Source of the DNA: Cyclobacteriaceae bacterium
GTDB taxonomy: Bacteria > Bacteroidota > Bacteroidia > Cytophagales > Cyclobacteriaceae
DNA length: 14,627 nt
Direction: 5' to 3'
NCBI GenBank assembly: GCA_009885605.1
Contig: VFKK01000260.1
Span: 1 to 14,627, forward strand
How positions within the stretch are numbered: the stretch's first letter is position 1; each line of letters opens with the position of its first letter. Shown piece after piece: positions 12,946 through 14,627 of the stretch. Both the position numbers and the translations under genes were made by a program. The notes below the pieces were generated by a model. That model saw only the letters and a list, made by a program, of their open reading frames with translations, ran no database searches and was not told the origin of the DNA.

Positions 12946-14133
12946 ATGAAAAACGAAAAACTTTTGCTGTGGACGCTGGCAGCTATTAATTTTATCCACA
13001 TCGTCGACTTCATGATTTTGATGCCTCTGGGCCCTCAGTTGATGCGTCTTTTCGATATTTCGCCCAGAGAGTTTGGTTTGTTAGTTTCTTCGTACACATT
13101 CAGTGCCGGCATTTCCAGTTTTTTTGGAGCCTTCTTTTTAGACCGATTTGACCGAAAGAAGATTTTGCTTTGGGTGTATGTAGGATTTGCTATCTCCACT
13201 TTGGGCTGTGCTCTTTCGCCAAGTTATCCGGTTTTGTTGATTGCGAGAGTACTTTCAGGAGTTTTTGGGGGATTGACTTCCGCTTTGATACTTGCGATTA
13301 TCGGGGATGTGATTCCGGACACGAGAAGAGGAAGAGCGATGGGTTTGGTGATGGCAGCATTTTCAATTGCTTCAGTTTTAGGAGTTCCGATGGGATTGTT
13401 TTTGGCAAGTATATCCGATTGGCATACGCCATTTTACATCCTGACCATTTTGTCTGTGTCGAGTTTGGCCATGATTGTGCGATTTATTCCAAATATCACA
13501 GAGCATCTTGACAGAGATTCGGTAAGGCCGCATCCTCTGGCAGTAATTTCCAAAGTGACAAGTGACCCAAATCAAATGAAAGCCATCACACTTTCTGTCA
13601 TGATGATGCTGGGCCAATTCATGATCATTCCATTTTTGAGTGCGTATACGGTTGCCAATGTGGGTTTCACGGAAATGCAATTGACTTATATCTACATGGC
13701 TGGCGGGGCCTTCACAATATTCACTTCTCCTTGGGTTGGAAAGCTTTCGGATAAACACGGAAAGCTAAAAATCTTCGTGATTTTCATGACATTGAATTTA
13801 ATCCCAATTGCGATAATCACTAATCTAGGGGTAACCCCAATTCCTTTGGTTCTTCTGGCTTCCACGATGTTTTTTGTGACTTCCAATGGTCGATATGTGC
13901 CTGCGGCAGCCTTAATTACCGGAACAGCCAGGCCTGAAAACAGAGGGAGTTTTCTGAGTTTCAATTCGGCTGTTCAGCAACTTTCCACCGGTGTGGCATC
14001 TCTGGTAGCAGGTTTCATTATTGCAGAAGACGCTGATGGACATTTGCTCAATTACAATGTAGTCGGCTATCTCGCTATCTTCTTTAGCATCATTTGTATT
14101 CCGCTTGCGGCAAGGATAAAAATTGTGAGTTAA
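12946..14133 (+). CDS. MFS exporter, DHA1/AraJ-like
   Basis: A 395-residue transporter with about 12 membrane helices, of the drug:H+ antiporter 1 kind that includes AraJ and YdhP-like proteins. Helix 1 carries Asp21 in HIVDFMILMPLGPQLM. The motif A variant FLDRFDRKK (64-72) follows helix 2, motif B ARVLSGVFGG with Arg101 marks helix 4, and motif C appears as GVPMG (146-150), the antiporter signature. A second motif A-like loop, GKLSDKHGKLK, follows the middle of the C-terminal half. There is no regulator beside it, so the substrate (sugar, drug or metabolite) is unknown. The ATG at 12946 is preferred because the membrane helix begins eight residues later. It ends at a hairpin shared with asnS. 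Confidence 0.9.
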   Translation: MKNEKLLLWTLAAINFIHIVDFMILMPLGPQLMRLFDISPREFGLLVSSYTFSAGISSFFGAFFLDRFDRKKILLWVYVGFAISTLGCALSPSYPVLLIARVLSGVFGGLTSALILAIIGDVIPDTRRGRAMGLVMAAFSIASVLGVPMGLFLASISDWHTPFYILTILSVSSLAMIVRFIPNITEHLDRDSVRPHPLAVISKVTSDPNQMKAITLSVMMMLGQFMIIPFLSAYTVANVGFTEMQLTYIYMAGGAFTIFTSPWVGKLSDKHGKLKIFVIFMTLNLIPIAIITNLGVTPIPLVLLASTMFFVTSNGRYVPAAALITGTARPENRGSFLSFNSAVQQLSTGVASLVAGFIIAEDADGHLLNYNVVGYLAIFFSIICIPLAARIKIVS

Positions 14134-14160
14134 AAAAAATCCCGACTTTCATCGGGACTT
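14132..14160. terminator. Convergent terminator between the MFS exporter and asnS
   Basis: TCCCGA (14140-14145) pairs with TCGGGA (14152-14157) around a 6-base loop. On the minus strand the stem is followed at once by eight Ts (14132-14139 read in reverse), making a good asnS terminator; on the plus strand the T run starts only at 14164 and is less ideal. Confidence 0.8.
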
Positions 14161-14169
14161 CACTTTTTT

Positions 14170-14627
14170 TTAGAATTCTGCATTTCCAGGTGTTCGTGGG
14201 AAAGCTATAACATCCCTGATATTACTCATTCCGGTGACGAAAAGAATCATGCGTTCAAATCCCAATCCGAATCCTGCGTGAGGTGTAGCGCCAAATCTTC
14301 GGGTATCCAGATACCACCACATTTCTTCCTGAGGAATGTTCATTTCTTCCATCCTCTTGGTCAGGACGTCTAGTCGCTCCTCGCGTTGAGAACCTCCAAC
14401 TATTTCTCCGATGCCTGGAAAGAGAATGTCCATTGCTGCTACCGTTTTACCATCCTCATTTTGACGCATGTAGAATGATTTGATCTCCTTTGGATAGTCG
14501 GTAAGAATCACCGGCTTTTTGAAGTGCTTTTCGACAAGGTATCGCTCATGTTCAGATTGGAGATCAGTTCCCCATGATTCGATCAGGTAAGTAAATTTCT
14601 TCTTCTTGTTTGGATTAGAGTTTCTGA
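14170..14627 (-). CDS. asnS: Asparaginyl-tRNA synthetase, C-terminal part (cut by window end)
   Basis: Class IIb aminoacyl-tRNA synthetase that charges tRNA-Asn. The minus-strand frame is open from the window end (14627) to a TAA at 14170-14172, about 152 codons. A GTG at 14509-14511 is internal, not a start, because similarity continues upstream: a WGTDLQSEHERYLVEKHFKK stretch precedes KPVILTDYPKEIKSFYMR. Further markers are AAMDILFPGIGEIVGGSQRE (region around motif 2/3 spacing in the AsnRS/AspRS group) and class II motif 3, GFGLGFERMILFVTG, followed by IRDVIAFPRTPG. The C-terminal AFPRTPGNAEF separates AsnRS from AspRS. The N-terminal OB-fold and motif 1 lie outside the window. Confidence 0.95.
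   Translation of the reverse strand, partial: RNSNPNKKKKFTYLIESWGTDLQSEHERYLVEKHFKKPVILTDYPKEIKSFYMRQNEDGKTVAAMDILFPGIGEIVGGSQREERLDVLTKRMEEMNIPQEEMWWYLDTRRFGATPHAGFGLGFERMILFVTGMSNIRDVIAFPRTPGNAEF

Noticed and set aside
13378..13758. 126-codon minus-strand frame opposite the MFS exporter
   Set aside because: A shadow frame: the plus strand encodes a transporter with clear motifs throughout, and the antisense peptide has no recognisable domain.
1..14627. Mobile elements, prophage genes, CRISPR arrays or attachment sites
   Set aside because: No transposase, integrase, regularly spaced repeats or terminal inverted repeats were seen; the sequence after the tRNA shows no duplicate of the tRNA end to suggest an integration site.

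Overview
The window looks like chromosomal DNA of a member of the Bacteroidota, most likely Cytophagales (Cyclobacteriaceae/Algoriphagus-like). This is inferred from moderate-to-low GC, mostly absent Shine-Dalgarno sequences, a TTTG-N20-TnnnTTTG type promoter before the tRNA, a tRNA without encoded CCA, the exbB-(109 aa)-exbD-exbD cluster, and the style of the proteins. No transposase, integrase, phage gene or CRISPR array is visible. I read it as core genome rather than an island.

Layout. (1) 1-171: the last 56 residues of an outer-membrane beta-barrel protein, ending at a terminator shared with the convergent ruvC (200-775, minus). (2) 797-6966: a tight plus-strand run that starts only 21 bases from the ruvC start. 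It encodes a family 2 glycosyltransferase, an 83-residue possible winged-helix protein, a GAF-like/SpoIIE (PP2C) phosphatase, a NodB polysaccharide deacetylase, a second family 2 glycosyltransferase, a TatD nuclease and a type I asparaginase. Gaps are 0-21 bases and several start/stop codons overlap, so it probably forms one transcript. The first five genes suggest synthesis and deacetylation of a glycan or glycolipid at the inner membrane, with a phosphatase switch beside it; that joint role is inference. (3) 7063-7149: tRNA-Ser(GGA) with its own promoter candidate and a strong terminator. (4) 7150-7746: an AT-rich non-coding leader. (5) 7747-10031: an ion-driven motor module of one ExbB/TolQ-type channel protein, a 109-residue three-helix membrane protein and two different ExbD-type proteins, closed by a UUCG-loop terminator. 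(6) 10098-12883: a UMF1/Atg22-type transporter and the bifunctional NAD(P)HX repair enzyme, 2 bases apart. (7) 12946-14133: a DHA1-type MFS exporter. (8) 14170-14627, minus: the C-terminal third of asparaginyl-tRNA synthetase, cut by the window end, convergent with the exporter across another hairpin.

Most genes are familiar. The parts I cannot fully explain are the glycosyltransferase/phosphatase/deacetylase cassette with its small putative regulator, the ExbB-type channel whose third membrane helix lacks the usual glutamate, its uncharacterised three-helix partner, an inverted repeat that brackets the tRNA promoter, and C37 in the tRNA anticodon loop.
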